Shown: one piece after another, positions 1-8,661 of the stretch | Position numbering within the stretch: the stretch's first letter is position 1 | Layout: every line of letters begins with the position of its first letter | Origin: Stenotrophomonas maltophilia | GTDB lineage: Bacteria > Pseudomonadota > Gammaproteobacteria > Xanthomonadales > Xanthomonadaceae | Direction of reading: 5' to 3' | DNA: 64,000 bases | Assembly: GCA_900113425.1 (NCBI GenBank) | Contig: FOZF01000001.1 | Span: 722,358-786,357 of the forward strand | Made by a program: the position numbers and the translations under genes | The notes under the pieces: generated by a model | The model's database searches: none | What the model saw: the letters and a program-made list of their open reading frames with translations, nothing else | What the model was told of the DNA's origin: nothing

Positions 1-1
1 C

Positions 2-793
2 GACGTGGACGGCACCGGCCGTCGCGGCGCGGTCACCAAGGAAGACATCGTCAACTTCGCCCGCAACGGCGGCGCCGGCAAGGCCGGTGGCGCACGTCCG
101 GAAGAGCGCGTGCCGATGACCCGCATCCGCAAGCGCATCGCCGAACGCCTGATGGAGTCCAAGAACTCCACCGCCATGCTGACCACCTTCAACGAGGTCG
201 ACCTGTCCAAGGTCTCGGCCGCGCGCAAGGAACTGCAGGACGAGTTCGTCAAGGCCCACGGCATCAAGCTGGGCTTCATGAGCTTCTTCGTGAAGGCCGC
301 CGCCAACGCGCTGCAGCGCTTCCCGCTGGTCAATGCCTCGATCGATGGTGACGACATCATCTATCACGGCTACTCGGACATCTCCATCGCCGTGTCGACC
401 GAGAAGGGCCTGGTCACGCCGGTGCTGCGCAACGTCGAGCGCATGTCGTTTGCCGACATCGAGAAGACCATCGCCGACTACGCCAAGAAGGCCCGTGACG
501 GCAAGCTGAGCCTGGAAGAACTGCAGGGCGGCACCTTCACCGTGACCAACGGCGGCACCTTCGGTTCGCTGCTGTCCACGCCGATCATCAACCCGCCGCA
601 GAGCGCCATCCTGGGCATGCACGCCATCAAGGAGCGTCCGATCGCCCAGAACGGCCAGGTCGTGATCGCGCCGATGATGTACCTGGCGCTGTCCTACGAC
701 CACCGCATCATCGACGGCAAGGACTCGGTGCAGTTCCTGGTGGACATCAAGAACCAGCTGGAAAACCCGGGCCGCATGCTGTTCGGCCTGTAA
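2..793 (+). CDS. sucB: Dihydrolipoyllysine succinyltransferase (E2 of 2-oxoglutarate dehydrogenase), 3' part
   Basis: This is the 3' part of the E2 core of the 2-oxoglutarate dehydrogenase complex (TCA cycle, cytoplasm), which transfers the succinyl group from lipoamide to CoA. The reading frame is open from base 2, so the lipoyl domain lies before the window. Visible are the end of the E1/E3-binding domain ([14 protein letters not shown]), a short Gly/Ala linker and the catalytic acyltransferase domain. The active-site motif DHRIIDG lies about 30 residues from the C-terminus. The [10 protein letters not shown] segment is typical of SucB rather than the pyruvate or branched-chain E2. lpdA follows 65 bp downstream, as expected for a sucAB-lpd operon. 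Confidence 0.93.
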   Translation, partial: DVDGTGRRGAVTKEDIVNFARNGGAGKAGGARPEERVPMTRIRKRIAERLMESKNSTAMLTTFNEVDLSKVSAARKELQDEFVKAHGIKLGFMSFFVKAAANALQRFPLVNASIDGDDIIYHGYSDISIAVSTEKGLVTPVLRNVERMSFADIEKTIADYAKKARDGKLSLEELQGGTFTVTNGGTFGSLLSTPIINPPQSAILGMHAIKERPIAQNGQVVIAPMMYLALSYDHRIIDGKDSVQFLVDIKNQLENPGRMLFGL

Positions 794-858
794 GACCTCC
801 CGCCCTCTTCCGCGTCCGCGCGGAAGGGGGTTCCGGTAAAGCATCAAGGACTAATTCA

Positions 859-2295
859 ATGGCTGAACAATTCGACGTCGTCGTCATCGGTGCGGGCCCG
901 GCCGGTTACCACGCTGCCATCCGCGCGGCCCAGCTGGGCCTGAAGACCGCCTGCATCGACGCAGCGCTGGGCAAGGATGGCAAGCCGGCGCTGGGCGGCA
1001 CCTGCCTGCGCGTGGGCTGCATCCCGTCCAAGGCGCTGCTGGATTCCTCGCGCCAGTTCTGGAACATGAGCCACATCTTCGGCGACCACGGCATCAGCTT
1101 CAAGGACGCCAAGATGGACGTCGAGGCGATGGTTGGCCGCAAGGACAAGATCGTCAAGCAGTTCACCGGCGGCATCGCCATGCTGTTCAAGGCCAACAAG
1201 GTCGCCACCTACTACGGCTTCGGTGAACTGCAGCCGGGCAACGTGGTCAAGGTGAAGCAGCACGACGGCTCGGAAGTCGAGCTGAAGGGCACCAACGTCA
1301 TCATCGCCGCCGGTTCGGATTCGATCGAACTGCCGTTCGCCAAGTTCGACGGCGAGACCATCGTCGACAACGTCGGCGGCCTGGACTTCACCGAAGTGCC
1401 GAACCGCCTGGCGGTGATCGGCGCCGGCGTGATCGGCCTGGAGCTGGGCAGCGTGTGGAAGCGCCTGGGCGCTGAAGTCACCATCCTCGAGGCACTGCCG
1501 GAGTTCCTGGCCGTCGCCGACGCCGAAGTCGCCAAGACCGCGGCCAAGGAATTCAAGAAGCAGGGCCTGGACATCCGCTTGGGCGCCAAGGTCTCCAAGA
1601 CCGAGATCACCGGCAAAGGCAAGAAGAAGGAAGTCGTCGTCACCTACACCGACAGCGAAGGCGAGAAGACCCTGACCGTGGACAAGCTGCTGGTGGCCGT
1701 CGGCCGTCGCGCTGCCACCAAGGGCCTGCTGGCCGAAGGCACCGGCGTGAAGGTCAACGAGCGTGGCCAGATCGAAGTCGATGCGCATTGCCACACCGGC
1801 GTCGATGGCGTCTGGGCGGTGGGCGACTGCGTGCGCGGCCCGATGCTGGCGCACAAGGGCTTCGAGGAAGGCATCGCCGTGGCCGAACTGATCGCCGGCC
1901 TGCCGGGCCACGTCAACTTCGACACGATTCCGTGGGTCATCTACACCGAGCCGGAACTGGCCTGGGTCGGCAAGACCGAAGCACAGCTGAAGGCCGAAGG
2001 CATCCCGTACAAGGCCGGCAGCTTCCCGTTCGCCGCCAACGGCCGTGCCGTGGCGATGATCGAGCCGGCAGGTTTCGTGAAGATCCTGGCCCATGCCGAG
2101 ACCGATCGCATCCTCGGCATGCACCTGGTCGGCGCCAACGTGTCCGAGCTGGTGCACGAAGGCGTGCTGACCATGGAGTTCAGCGGTTCGGCCGATGATC
2201 TGGCCCGTATCTGCCACGCCCACCCGTCGCTGTCGGAAGTGGTCCACGACGCGGCGATGGCGGTCAGCAAGCGCGCCATCCACAAGGCCAATTGA
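859..2295 (+). CDS. lpdA: Dihydrolipoyl dehydrogenase (E3)
   Basis: The 478-residue flavoprotein reoxidises dihydrolipoamide of the 2-oxoacid dehydrogenase complexes and passes electrons to NAD+. The N-terminal FAD motif GAGPAG is at residues 11-16. The redox disulfide is GGTCLRVGC (C49 and C54). A second dinucleotide motif, GAGVIG, appears near residue 190, and the C-terminal catalytic HAHPSLSE motif is intact. Length and all key residues are normal for the family. The gene follows sucB and is closed by a strong terminator, so it is the last gene of the operon. Confidence 0.96.
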   Translation: MAEQFDVVVIGAGPAGYHAAIRAAQLGLKTACIDAALGKDGKPALGGTCLRVGCIPSKALLDSSRQFWNMSHIFGDHGISFKDAKMDVEAMVGRKDKIVKQFTGGIAMLFKANKVATYYGFGELQPGNVVKVKQHDGSEVELKGTNVIIAAGSDSIELPFAKFDGETIVDNVGGLDFTEVPNRLAVIGAGVIGLELGSVWKRLGAEVTILEALPEFLAVADAEVAKTAAKEFKKQGLDIRLGAKVSKTEITGKGKKKEVVVTYTDSEGEKTLTVDKLLVAVGRRAATKGLLAEGTGVKVNERGQIEVDAHCHTGVDGVWAVGDCVRGPMLAHKGFEEGIAVAELIAGLPGHVNFDTIPWVIYTEPELAWVGKTEAQLKAEGIPYKAGSFPFAANGRAVAMIEPAGFVKILAHAETDRILGMHLVGANVSELVHEGVLTMEFSGSADDLARICHAHPSLSEVVHDAAMAVSKRAIHKAN

Positions 2296-2316
2296 TCGGC
2301 CCGATGGCATGACAGG

Positions 2317-2344
2317 AAAACCCCGCCTCGGCGGGGTTTTTTTT
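2317..2344 (+). terminator. Rho-independent terminator after lpdA
   Basis: A perfect GC stem (ccccgcc / ggcgggg) with a tiny loop is preceded by four A and followed by eight T. It lies 22 bp after the lpdA stop. The A-run means it could also serve the minus-strand gene that ends at 2379. Confidence 0.93.
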
Positions 2345-2378
2345 GGCCTTCTGATCGGAGCCGAGCATGGGCCCGGCG

Positions 2379-2636
2379 CTACACCTTTCCAGCAGGTGGC
2401 TCCGGTGCATCGTCACAGATGCGATGCTGCACCACGGTCTCACCCACCTTCCATTCCTTCACCACCCTGCAGCGTTCCCCGGGCTTGGCCGGCTTGGCGA
2501 CCTGGGCCGCCGCAGCATCCGCTTCATCGGCCGCGGCGGTCTGCTGGCGTTCCAGCCAGGCGGAGGGCGGTGTCGCGGACGCGGCAGGGTCCGGCGCCGC
2601 GAGCGCCAATGCCAGTACCGCGATGGCCGGCGTCAT
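2379..2636 (-). CDS. Small exported hypothetical protein, 85 aa
   Basis: The family is not recognised. I start at the ATG at 2636 because it gives a clean Sec-type leader (MTPAIAVLALALAAPDPAASA) and overlaps the stop of the upstream small gene by one base (TGATG), suggesting translational coupling. The mature part has an Ala-rich helix (residues about 28-50) and a compact C-terminal segment with two cysteines (GERCRVVKEWKVG ... HRICDDA) that could form a disulfide. It is probably periplasmic. No enzymatic motif is visible. Confidence 0.7.
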   Translation of the reverse strand: MTPAIAVLALALAAPDPAASATPPSAWLERQQTAAADEADAAAAQVAKPAKPGERCRVVKEWKVGETVVQHRICDDAPEPPAGKV

Positions 2637-2854
2637 CACGCAGCCACCGGGCCGCGGCCGCCACCCAGCAGGCGTGCCGGCAGCATGAACAGCGCGCGCA
2701 GGAACGCGAACAGCGCCGAGAACGTGATGCCGACCAGGCGGAACGGCAGGCTCAGCAGCCACACGAACGGCCAGGCGATCAGGGCAAGGATCGCCAACGG
2801 CCAGCACAGCACGAACAGCAGGCACCACACGCCCAGCGCGAACAGGGTCTTCAT
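2636..2854 (-). CDS. Small hydrophobic membrane protein, 72 aa
   Basis: The 72-residue protein is almost entirely hydrophobic: a first transmembrane segment at about residues 4-25 (LFALGVWCLLFVLCWPLAIL) and a second at about 30-50, then a Gly/Arg tail. I start at ATG 2854, which is preceded by an AAGGAG-like site. It is coupled by TGATG to the exported protein downstream, so the two probably act together at the envelope. I do not recognise a named family. Confidence 0.7.
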   Translation of the reverse strand: MKTLFALGVWCLLFVLCWPLAILALIAWPFVWLLSLPFRLVGITFSALFAFLRALFMLPARLLGGGRGPVAA

Positions 2855-2972
2855 CACGGTCTCCTTGCAGCGGCCCCTTGCCGCCTGCGACCACAGTGAC
2901 GCCCTGCCCCGGTGGGAGCAAACGGTTTGCGACGAAACCCGGCAGGGCGCGATGAAACCCGGAACGCAGCCG

Positions 2973-4562
2973 CTATACCTGCACCGCCCCCGGGCGGCCG
3001 TGGGCGACCTGGAAACGCGCGGCGGTCCGCACCGCGGCATCGGTACGCAGCACGCTGTCGGCGAAGCGCAGCTGCGCGTCCACCGCCTGCCGGTTGAGTT
3101 GCAGCTTCCACCAGCCACGGCGGTCGCCGTCGAAATAGCGGATGTGCGGATTCAGGGGAATCGACGGTCCGTAGTAAGGGCCATACGGTGTGTCGTCTCC
3201 GCCACTGCTGATGGCGGGGGCGATGAACTCGGTGGCCACCACGGGCGCATCGGCCGCATCGAAGTCCAGCTTCAGATCGTTGACGAAAGTGGAATGCCAG
3301 TCGCCTCCCAGCACGATCGCATTGCCCTGCCCGCCCGCCTGCAGCGCCTGCAGCAACCGGTTGCGCGCGGCAGGATACCCATCCCAGGCGTCGTTCCAGA
3401 ACCGCTCGCGCGGGGTGCCGCCGTCCAGCCTCAGCTGCGCCATCAGCAGCTGCTGCACCACGACATTCCAGCGCGTGCCCCGCGCGGCCGCCATCGACTG
3501 CGCGAACCACGCTTCCTGGCCGGTGCCGAGCATGCTCATGCGCGGGTCCAGTGCCGCCTCGCAGCGCGGCGACTCGCCCACACCGCAGGGGTTGGCCGGG
3601 CGGAACTGCCGGCAGTCGAGCAGGCTCAGCTGCGCGAGGTCGCCGTAGCGCAGGCGCCGGTGCACCCGCAGGCCACCATTGCCGGCCGGAGCGCTGCGCA
3701 TGGGCAGGTGCTCGTAGAAGGCACGATAGGCCGCTGCCCGCCGGACGATGAAGTCCTCCATGGGCACGCTGTCCTTTTCAGGATGGACGCCGGAGTAGTC
3801 GTTCTGCACCTCATGGTCATCCCAGATCACCGCGAAGGCGTGCGCGGCGTGCGCTGCCTGCAGATCCGGATCGAGCTTGTACAGCGCGTACTGGTCGCGA
3901 TAACGCTGCAGGCTGACGGTCTCACCGCTGAAACGCTCCGCATCCAGCGTGCGGCCGCGTGCGTTCTGCAGCGGACTGTACTCGTACAGATAGTCGCCGG
4001 CATGCAGCACCAGGTCGACGTCGCTCCGCGCGATATCACGCAGTACCGGGTAGTAACCGCTGTTCCAGGCCTGGCAGGTGCACAGGGCCAGGCGCAGCTG
4101 CTGCAGCTGCGCGTCCGGCAGCGGCGCGGTGCGGAAGTGGCCGACCGCGCTTTCCTCATCACCGTCGCAGGCAAAACGGTAGTAATAGTCACGGCCGGGA
4201 CGAAGGCCAGTGATCTCCACGTGTACCGAATGCGCCAGCTCGGGCACCGCTGCGGCGACGCCACGCTGCACCGGACGGCGCATGCCAGGGTCTTCGGCCA
4301 CGAACCAGCGCACCGGCACCGCCCGCGACGGCATGCCACCGCCGTTGAGCGGATCGGGGGCGAGCCGTGTCCACAGCACCGCCCCCTGCGGATCCGGATC
4401 GCCGGCGGCGACGCCGAGGGTGAACGGATCGCGGCCCAGCCGCGGCCGTCGGCCTGCCGTGGCCAGCCCCGGCATCGCCGCCAGTGCGATCGCCGCCCCC
4501 GTGCCCTGCCACGCCATGCGCAGCAGGCGGCGACGGTGCTCCGGATCCACGGGCCGCTGCAT
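2973..4562 (-). CDS. phoD: PhoD-family alkaline phosphatase / phosphodiesterase
   Basis: The 529-residue PhoD-like metallophosphatase should release phosphate from phosphomono- or diesters outside the cytoplasm. The N-terminus has consecutive arginines and a hydrophobic core (RRRLLRMAWQGTGAAIALAA), fitting a Tat leader, the usual route for PhoD. An Fn3-like N-terminal domain (FTLGVAAGDPDPQGAVLWTRL) is followed by the metal-binding core: LHAGDYLYEY, IWDDHEVQNDY and GGDWHST are all present. Its ATG overlaps the stop of the upstream TonB-dependent receptor (TGATG), so receptor and phosphatase are made together. The likely role is scavenging phosphate from organic phosphate. Confidence 0.88.
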   Translation of the reverse strand: MQRPVDPEHRRRLLRMAWQGTGAAIALAAMPGLATAGRRPRLGRDPFTLGVAAGDPDPQGAVLWTRLAPDPLNGGGMPSRAVPVRWFVAEDPGMRRPVQRGVAAAVPELAHSVHVEITGLRPGRDYYYRFACDGDEESAVGHFRTAPLPDAQLQQLRLALCTCQAWNSGYYPVLRDIARSDVDLVLHAGDYLYEYSPLQNARGRTLDAERFSGETVSLQRYRDQYALYKLDPDLQAAHAAHAFAVIWDDHEVQNDYSGVHPEKDSVPMEDFIVRRAAAYRAFYEHLPMRSAPAGNGGLRVHRRLRYGDLAQLSLLDCRQFRPANPCGVGESPRCEAALDPRMSMLGTGQEAWFAQSMAAARGTRWNVVVQQLLMAQLRLDGGTPRERFWNDAWDGYPAARNRLLQALQAGGQGNAIVLGGDWHSTFVNDLKLDFDAADAPVVATEFIAPAISSGGDDTPYGPYYGPSIPLNPHIRYFDGDRRGWWKLQLNRQAVDAQLRFADSVLRTDAAVRTAARFQVAHGRPGAVQV

Positions 4563-6805
4563 CAGAAGCGCACGGTCGCGGTCGCCATCACCTGCCGCGG
4601 CGCCCCCACCTGCATGGTGGCCAGGCTGCGCGTGGGATCTGCGGCGTAGGTGCCGTTGGTGTTGATCGAAGACAGGTAACGCTTGTCCGCCAGGTTGGTC
4701 AGGTTCACTGCCACTGTCAGGTTCTGCGCGGGCCCCAGGGAGCCGAAATCGTAAGCCACCGAGGCGTTGACCAGCCAGTAGCTGGGAACCGACAGATCAT
4801 TGGTGTAGGTCACGTAACGCTTGCCGACATGGTTGGCGGACAGGCGCATGTCCCACGGGCCCGGCGTCCAGGCCAGGGTGCTGGCGAACATCCATTCCGG
4901 CGTATCCACGGTCTTCCTGCCGCGGGTCGGTACCACTCCGTTGTTGACGTAGTCGTCGTCGTAGGTGCTGTCGTTCCACGACAGCGCGTTGGACCAGGTC
5001 ACGTCCTGCACCGGCTTCAGCTGCAGGGTCGCCTCGGCACCGCGGCTGGTCACCGAACCGACGTTGGAGAACAACGCAGGGCAGCCGAGGATGCCCACGC
5101 ACTGGGCGATGGCAAGCAGGCGGTTGTCGAACTTCACGTCGTACACCGCGACCGACGCCTCATACCCCTGCCCGTAGCCGCGCCAGCCCAGCTCGATCGT
5201 GCGCGACTGCTCCGGCTTGAGGTTGCGCGCGCTGGCGTCGAAGGCCTGCTGTGGCACGTTGAACGGACTGCCCACGCCCAGCGCATAGGCGGCGATGTTC
5301 CTGGCGAACGAACCGAAGATCTCGTTGCCTTCGTTGAGCTTGAAATTGAAGCCGGCCTGCGGCAGCAAGCCCTTGCTGGAGGTCAGGCTGCTGTTGTTGG
5401 CATAGCTGCCCAGCGGCGTGCGGACGCGGGTGCGGGTGTGCGGCGACTTCGCGCCGATATCCACCGTCAAGCGGTCGTCGAACAGGCGGAAGCGGTCCTG
5501 CACATAGAACTGGCGGGTGATGGTGGTGTAGAGCTGGCGCCACACGCGCTGGTCCGGATTGCGCAGGAAGAAGTCATCGGTGATCGGGCCATCGATGTAG
5601 TAGAAGTTGCGCTGCACGCTGTGGCCGTTGTCCTCGTACCACAGGCCGGCTTCCAGCTCGTGCCCGCCGACGTTCCAGGTGAACGCGGAGGTCACGCCGG
5701 TGCGGTCGATCGCGTACTCGGTGGTGCGGATCGAGATCGGAATCTCGCGCGCGGTGCCGGGATTGGAGGGATTGGACGGACTGAACCAGTGACCCTGTCC
5801 GCGGTTGCTGTGATTGTAGACATTGACCTTCAGACGCATCGCTTCGTTGAGGCCGAAGTCGCCGGCGACGCTGGAGATATCGTCGTTGCGCAGGCCATGG
5901 CCGGAGTAGTACGCATCCCAGGGGCTGTTGACGCCGCCACTGAACTGCCCGCGTGCCGCGGCCAGCGCGCGGTCCCAGTCCGGCGCGTAGTTGTCCCAGT
6001 TCCAGCCCAGGCGGTCGATCATCTCCAGCGACAGATCCTGGTAGTCCGCCTCGACCCGGCGGGAAGCGTTGAACAGCGCAGTGATCCTGCTGTCCACGCC
6101 GAAGTTGTAAACGGCCTTGCCATTGAACTGCTTGAGCTCCTGCGAGCCCTTGCCCTTCCACTTGTCGCCTTCGGAGTACACGCCGGACAGGTACGCGGCG
6201 AACCCCTGGTGCTCGCCGGTCTCCAGGCGCGCATAGCTGCGCCGCGCATTGTCGCTGCCGAAGCCCTGCGCCAGCACCACGCCGTACTCGGTGGAAGGAT
6301 CGATCGAATAGAACTGGAACACACCCCCCAGGTTGCTGGTGGACGGCGTCCCCAGCGCACCGATGCCGGTGGAGACTTCCGCACCGCCCAGGTTCTCGCT
6401 GATGACCGCGCGGCTGACATGCAGGCCGTTGCTGTTGCCGTAGCTCATGTTGCCCAGCGGGATACCGTCCAGCGTGTAGCCAAGCCGGTTCTGGTTGAAG
6501 CCGCGCAGGCTGATGCTGGTCGACCACTCATAGGCACCGGTGGCGTCACCCGACTCGAAATGCACGCCCGGCTTGCTGGCCAGCAGCTTGAGCGGATTCG
6601 CGCCCGGCGGCAGCACCTTCATGTCCTCGGCGGTGACACGCTGCACCTGGCGCGCTTCACCGCGGCCGATCACCGAGATCGAATCGAGGGTGGTCGCCGA
6701 CGGTGCATCGGAGGTGGGGGTGGTTTCAGCGGCAGCCAGCGACGGCAGCGAGGCACAGACCAGCAGAGCCAGCAGATTGCGGCGGAGCGGAGCGTGGGAC
6801 GGCAT
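4562..6805 (-). CDS. TonB-dependent outer-membrane receptor
   Basis: The 747-residue receptor has a Sec leader (about residues 1-26, ending SLAAAE) and a plug domain at about 40-190 (SISVIGRGEARQVQRVTAEDM, then SISLRGFNQNRLGYTLDGIP). A long beta-barrel follows, ending in aromatic F (ATATVRF), the signal for outer-membrane insertion. It is the first gene of a two-gene unit with phoD, and the promoter region carries Pho-box-like tandem repeats. I infer import of a phosphorylated compound under phosphate limitation. The substrate cannot be read from the sequence. Confidence 0.88.
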   Translation of the reverse strand: MPSHAPLRRNLLALLVCASLPSLAAAETTPTSDAPSATTLDSISVIGRGEARQVQRVTAEDMKVLPPGANPLKLLASKPGVHFESGDATGAYEWSTSISLRGFNQNRLGYTLDGIPLGNMSYGNSNGLHVSRAVISENLGGAEVSTGIGALGTPSTSNLGGVFQFYSIDPSTEYGVVLAQGFGSDNARRSYARLETGEHQGFAAYLSGVYSEGDKWKGKGSQELKQFNGKAVYNFGVDSRITALFNASRRVEADYQDLSLEMIDRLGWNWDNYAPDWDRALAAARGQFSGGVNSPWDAYYSGHGLRNDDISSVAGDFGLNEAMRLKVNVYNHSNRGQGHWFSPSNPSNPGTAREIPISIRTTEYAIDRTGVTSAFTWNVGGHELEAGLWYEDNGHSVQRNFYYIDGPITDDFFLRNPDQRVWRQLYTTITRQFYVQDRFRLFDDRLTVDIGAKSPHTRTRVRTPLGSYANNSSLTSSKGLLPQAGFNFKLNEGNEIFGSFARNIAAYALGVGSPFNVPQQAFDASARNLKPEQSRTIELGWRGYGQGYEASVAVYDVKFDNRLLAIAQCVGILGCPALFSNVGSVTSRGAEATLQLKPVQDVTWSNALSWNDSTYDDDYVNNGVVPTRGRKTVDTPEWMFASTLAWTPGPWDMRLSANHVGKRYVTYTNDLSVPSYWLVNASVAYDFGSLGPAQNLTVAVNLTNLADKRYLSSINTNGTYAADPTRSLATMQVGAPRQVMATATVRF

Positions 6806-6887
6806 GGGAGGCGGATTCCTTGGACGCGCTGGACGCCGGCGACGGGCGTCGGAAGTGGGAGGACAGCGGCGGCATGGTAGGAAGGCC

Positions 6888-6920
6888 CAGTTACATGTCA
6901 GTTACACGTCATGTGACCAA
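6888..6920 (-). promoter_or_regulatory. Candidate Pho box: three 11-bp tandem repeats
   Basis: Plus-strand units CAGTTACATGT, CAGTTACACGT and CATGTGACCAA lie head to tail at exactly 11-bp spacing, 83 bp upstream of the TonB-receptor start. On the gene strand the cores read TGTAAC-N5-TGTAAC. PhoB boxes are known to be 11-bp direct repeats built around TGTCA. The match is imperfect, but the phosphatase operon downstream supports it. Confidence 0.5.
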
Positions 6921-6961
6921 CGCCCGGCAAGGTAGGCGCCTTGCGCGCGCACCAACGCAAA

Positions 6962-6983
6962 GAGCCGGGCACGGGCCCGGCTC
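6962..6983 (-). terminator. Hairpin downstream of dnaB
   Basis: An 8-bp perfect stem (gagccggg / cccggctc) with a 6-nt loop lies about 40 bp after the dnaB stop. Only a short T-rich stretch follows on the minus strand. It could be a weak terminator or a REP-like palindrome of the same GC type seen elsewhere in the window. Confidence 0.45.
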
Positions 6984-7024
6984 CTGCAGGACAGAAGGAG
7001 ATCGCCGGCCCGCGGCCGGCAGCA

Positions 7025-8449
7025 CTACTCGAACGAACCGACCGAATCGTGGGCCAGATTGTCGAAACGCGTGTACTCGCCGAAGAACTTCAGTTTGCAC
7101 GAGCCGGTGGGGCCGCCGCGGTGCTTGCCGATGATGATTTCGGCCAGGCCCTTGTCCGGTGAGTTTTCCTTGTTGTAGTAGTCGTCGCGGTAGATGAACA
7201 CGATCATGTCCGCGTCCTGCTCGATGGCGCCCGATTCGCGCAGGTCGGCCATCACCGGGCGCTTGTCGGTACGCGTTTCCAGCGAGCGGTTGAGCTGGGA
7301 AAGTGCGATCACCGGCACGTTCAGCTCCTTGGCCAGGCCCTTCAGCGAACGCGAGATCTCCGAGATTTCGGTCGCGCGGTTCTCGCTGTTGCCCGGCACG
7401 CTCATCAGCTGCAGGTAATCGATCACGATCAGGCCCAGGTCGTGCTCGCGCTTGAGGCGGCGGCACTTGGAGCGCAGCACTTCCGGCGATACGCCCGGCG
7501 TGTCGTCGATGAAGATCTTGGTTTCCTTCAGCATCTTGATCGCGCTGGTGACGCGGCTCCAGTCCTCGTCTTCCAGCTGGCCGGTACGCAGGCGCTGCGC
7601 GTTGATTCGGCCGTTGGAGGAGATCAGTCGCATCGCCAGCTGTGATGCGGACATTTCCATCGAGAACACCGCCACGCCCTTCTTCGACTTGATCGCCGCA
7701 TACTCGGCGATGTTCAGCGCGAAGGTGGTCTTGCCCATCGCCGGGCGAGCGGCCAGGATGATCAGGTCGGTCGGCTGCAGGCCGGCCGTCATCGCGTCGA
7801 AATCGTTGTAGCCGGTTGGCAGGCCGGTGATGTTGCCGCCGTTCTCGAAGCGGTTGCGCAGTTCCTCGAAGGCATCTTTCAGCGCGCCGGGCATGGCGAC
7901 GAAATCCGTACGCCCGCGTGCGCCCTGCTCGGCAATGGCGAACACGCTCTTTTCCGCCGACGCCAGCAGCTCGCTGCTGTCGCGGCCTTCCGGCTGGAAA
8001 CCATCGTTGACGATGTCGGTACCAACCTGGATCAGCTGCCGCAGCACCGCCTTGTCACGCACGATCTCGGCGTAGGCCGCGATGTTCGCCGCCGACGGCG
8101 TGGTGCTGGCCAGCTCGATCAGATAAGCGCCATCCCCTACCAGCTCCAGCTTGCCCTGCGACTCGAACCATTCGCCGAGGGTCACCGCATCGAAGGGGCG
8201 ATCACGCTCGGACAGCTCGCGGATCGCGCGGTAGATCATTTGATGATCGCGGCGATAGAAGTCGGTCTCGGTCAGCTGGTCGTTGACCCGGTCGAACGCT
8301 TCGGGTGCCAGCATCAGGCCACCCAGCACCGCCTGCTCGGCCTCCACGGAATGCGGTGGCACCCGCAGCTGGTCGATGCGCGAATCATCGCGTTCGAAGC
8401 CATCACCGCGGTCTCTGCGGTTGGAACGGAAGCCGGGACGGGCGGACAT
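7025..8449 (-). CDS. dnaB: Replicative DNA helicase DnaB
   Basis: The 474-residue hexameric 5'-3' helicase unwinds the replication fork. The N-terminal helical domain (VPPHSVEAEQAVLGGLML, about residues 30-130) is followed by the RecA-like domain. That domain has Walker A ARPAMGKTT, Walker B VIDYLQLM and the SQLNRSLE motif. Length is normal and no intein is inserted. The basic extension before the conserved VPPHSVEAEQ is about 29 residues, so a slightly later start is possible. The upstream region holds a consensus DnaA box. Confidence 0.96.
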   Translation of the reverse strand: MSARPGFRSNRRDRGDGFERDDSRIDQLRVPPHSVEAEQAVLGGLMLAPEAFDRVNDQLTETDFYRRDHQMIYRAIRELSERDRPFDAVTLGEWFESQGKLELVGDGAYLIELASTTPSAANIAAYAEIVRDKAVLRQLIQVGTDIVNDGFQPEGRDSSELLASAEKSVFAIAEQGARGRTDFVAMPGALKDAFEELRNRFENGGNITGLPTGYNDFDAMTAGLQPTDLIILAARPAMGKTTFALNIAEYAAIKSKKGVAVFSMEMSASQLAMRLISSNGRINAQRLRTGQLEDEDWSRVTSAIKMLKETKIFIDDTPGVSPEVLRSKCRRLKREHDLGLIVIDYLQLMSVPGNSENRATEISEISRSLKGLAKELNVPVIALSQLNRSLETRTDKRPVMADLRESGAIEQDADMIVFIYRDDYYNKENSPDKGLAEIIIGKHRGGPTGSCKLKFFGEYTRFDNLAHDSVGSFE

Positions 8450-8522
8450 GCGGCGGTGTTTCCTGCAAAAGTGGGCCAGACGAGTGTAGGCATGCGCCGA
8501 CCCTGGCGGCCATGGACAAGCC

Positions 8523-8531
8523 TGTGGATAA
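8523..8531 (-). promoter_or_regulatory. Consensus DnaA box upstream of dnaB
   Basis: The plus strand reads tgtggataa, i.e. TTATCCACA on the dnaB strand, an exact match to the E. coli consensus DnaA box. It lies 74 bp before the dnaB start, inside the 212-bp gap to the next gene. A single 9-mer can arise by chance. Confidence 0.5.
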
Positions 8532-8661
8532 GCCGTGGAAGAACGGGGGATATCCGCCGGAGCCTGGCCAGAATGGCGCGGAGGCGTCGCACTGCCTGCG
8601 ACGGGCGCCCGTGCGGCGCCCGCAGCCCGCCATTATCGCAGATCCCTTCGCTCGCAGCGGC

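Noticed and set aside
856..2310. Minus-strand open frame of 484 codons opposite lpdA
   Set aside because: Exact shadow of lpdA. Its protein is low-complexity His/Gly/Asp-rich without any domain, typical of reverse frames in high-GC genes.
4484..6880. Plus-strand open frame of 798 codons opposite the TonB receptor
   Set aside because: Antisense to a receptor with full signature and leader; no family match in the translated frame.
6962..6983. GTAG-type SMAG element
   Set aside because: The stem is of the same GC type but no GTAG head is seen, so it is listed only as a possible terminator.
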